Source: CAZRIZ01 sp964625885 (GTDB lineage Bacteria > Patescibacteriota > Saccharimonadia > Saccharimonadales > Saccharimonadaceae). From it: a stretch of 52,540 nucleotides of DNA. The stretch covers positions 1 through 52,540 of the forward strand of contig CAZVBM010000004.1 of the NCBI GenBank assembly GCA_964625885.1, given 5' to 3'. The notes beneath the pieces were generated by a model. That model was not told the origin of the DNA. It worked only from the letters and a program-made list of their open reading frames with translations, and ran no database searches. A program made the position numbers and the translations under genes. Positions 51,488-52,540 of the stretch are shown here, piece after piece (within the stretch, counting starts at the first letter, position 1; every line of letters starts with the position of its first letter).

Positions 51488-52478
51488 TTGAATTCCTTTT
51501 TGCTACACTCAGTTGAGTAAACCAAGATCTTATAACTCTTAAAGGTTTTGTTAATTTCCAACTTGACGAACTGACAACCGATTCATACGATTCTGAAAGT
51601 ATACGATTTTGATATTTAAGATCTGCTATGTCAGCTCTCAGGTTAGTAATATCTTTTTGGAATTCCTTCATTTGATAAATCGAACATATTCTAGTGTTTT
51701 GAGCTATAGAGTCAACCAGCCATCCTCCTGCGCGAACTAACTCTTTCTCGTAGTGCTTAAAAGGCTTCGTTAGGTCAACTATTGACTGTACCTCGTGATG
51801 GCCACTCCGCTGATCCTTCGGGGGTAGCTTCATATAGTCACCAAATCTTGCTAAGAAACTACTGATGTCATCTGGGAGGTAAATTTCAGTGTCTTCAAAT
51901 TTATACACCGTTGGTTTGTCAAAACTAGCCTTTTGAAGCACATAACGAAACACCGTCCTGCCCACGTAGTTTGCACTATCGTAGTTATGTAAATTGCAAA
52001 GAGACATATAGTGAGGTGCGTGTTTTTTAGCCTGTTTATAAGAAAGGTATTTGATGTACTCGTCATTATAAACACTTCCCACTTCCTGAGCAAACTTATC
52101 AGCCTCAATCTTGCCATCGGGTAATCCAATCAAAGGGAATATGTCAATAAAGACACCCTCGTAGTCAGCTGGCTTATCCAACACCGCCCATTCTATAAAA
52201 GTAGTTTTTTTATCATGGATTTTTAATACCCGACCCTCAATTGTAAACCAAAAAACTCCAAGATGCTTGGGCGCTTCTTTTGGAAATATCTTTAGAAGTT
52301 TGTGTATATCAGGCATGGGCATAACGACATCAAGGTCATCATCCCAGGGTATAAAACCACCGTGTCGAACCGCACCAATAGCAGTGCCTCCTTCGGCAAA
52401 GTATCTTAAACCATGCTTGTCACATATTTCTTTAAAAACTTTATATATATCAAGTATTCGCTTCTGCAGCTCACTCAC
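51474..52478 (-). CDS. LicD-family phosphotransferase
   Basis: 334 residues. LicD/nucleotidyltransferase core GGTAIGAVRHGGFIPWDDDL near residue 30, then a domain with PLIGLPDG, and a C-terminal coiled segment (about 270-300) ending in SSSWKLTKPLRVIRSWF, a tail often seen in surface glycan enzymes. LicD proteins transfer phosphocholine or phospho-sugars/polyols to glycans. GTG at 52478 has AAAGG upstream and overlaps the previous gene's stop. Confidence 0.88.
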   Translation of the reverse strand: MSELQKRILDIYKVFKEICDKHGLRYFAEGGTAIGAVRHGGFIPWDDDLDVVMPMPDIHKLLKIFPKEAPKHLGVFWFTIEGRVLKIHDKKTTFIEWAVLDKPADYEGVFIDIFPLIGLPDGKIEADKFAQEVGSVYNDEYIKYLSYKQAKKHAPHYMSLCNLHNYDSANYVGRTVFRYVLQKASFDKPTVYKFEDTEIYLPDDISSFLARFGDYMKLPPKDQRSGHHEVQSIVDLTKPFKHYEKELVRAGGWLVDSIAQNTRICSIYQMKEFQKDITNLRADIADLKYQNRILSESYESVVSSSSWKLTKPLRVIRSWFTQLSVAKRNSNEKQ

Positions 52479-52540
52479 GACTGAACCTTTTTATCTTGAC
52501 CGCTAATCCATTCAGTGTAGCTATTGCAATTGATAAACTC
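52475..52540 (-). CDS. C-terminal fragment of an upstream gene
   Basis: An open frame enters from the right edge on the minus strand and ends TGA with the last residues ...EWISGQDKKVQS, overlapping the licD-like GTG (GTGA). Only 21 residues are visible; probably another surface glycan gene. Confidence 0.4.
   Translation of the reverse strand, partial: EFINCNSYTEWISGQDKKVQS

Noticed and set aside
1..52540. CRISPR array, prophage or rRNA operon
   Set aside because: No regularly spaced repeats, cas genes, phage structural genes or rRNA sequence was seen on either strand.

Overview
This window looks like part of a Candidatus Saccharibacteria (TM7, Patescibacteria) chromosome. That is an inference from gene content: a compact layout, a type IV pilus operon, an archaeal-type aspartyl/asparaginyl-tRNA synthetase, large RCC1/fibronectin-type surface proteins, and a complete arginine deiminase (ADI) locus of the kind described in host-associated Saccharibacteria. 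Genes mostly abut or overlap, and the genetic code looks standard, since recX and other genes end in TGA.

Layout. 1-518: truncated guanylate kinase. 810-1526: a two-gene cassette of a small secreted protein and a small membrane protein, of unknown function. 1580-6910: ftsH-murJ-lepA operon (minus). 6970-7845: tilS, divergent from the pilB-pilC-pilM-pilN-pilO operon with a PilP-position protein and a PRC-barrel protein (7946-14129). 14138-14424: a strongly structured non-coding region overlapping the 3' end of recX, then recX-recA. 16234-23994: a cell-wall-anchored repeat protein and an RCC1/Fn3 surface protein, both interrupted, enclosing a lone pilin, a PH-domain membrane protein and ruvA-ruvB. 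24150-25182: two tRNAs with anticodon CAT, a FtsL/DivIC-like protein and a 54-bp duplication of the initiator tRNA 3' end. 25178-33757: mixed small operons (MFS transporter, MurC/Mpl-like ligase, Asp/Asn-tRNA synthetase, CBS membrane protein, DsbA-like thioredoxin, unknowns). 33905-40713: ADI locus (arcA, arcB, YfcC-type antiporter, two DDAH-like hydrolases, arcC). 40812-45348: galE, a PIG-V-like glycosyltransferase, RhuM, a polyprenol-type glycosyltransferase and GtrA. 45505-48778: an HD-domain gene with an ideal promoter, then a membrane protein and a secreted ricin-lectin protein containing a 100-N assembly gap. 48795-52540: an AT-richer surface glycan cluster (GT2-GT4 fusion, TagD-like cytidylyltransferase, LicD).

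How the parts fit. ADI (arginine to citrulline), ornithine carbamoyltransferase and carbamate kinase would yield ATP and ammonia, with the YfcC protein as likely arginine/ornithine exchanger. Pilus, lectin, RCC1 and sortase-type proteins and the LicD/TagD glycan genes form a surface and attachment set. RecA/RecX/RuvAB and FtsH/MurJ/MurC/FtsL are core housekeeping.

Three features stand out. (1) Sixteen start codons lie 6-11 nt after a good -10 hexamer with no Shine-Dalgarno, pointing to widespread leaderless transcription. (2) Two intergenic copies of a roughly 125-nt RNA-like element, at 14297-14424 and 35716-35840, share loop sequences but have different, compensated stem sequences. (3) A perfect 54-bp direct repeat covers the initiator tRNA 3' end and its terminator. 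Positions and motifs were read by eye; no search, folding or alignment program was run.
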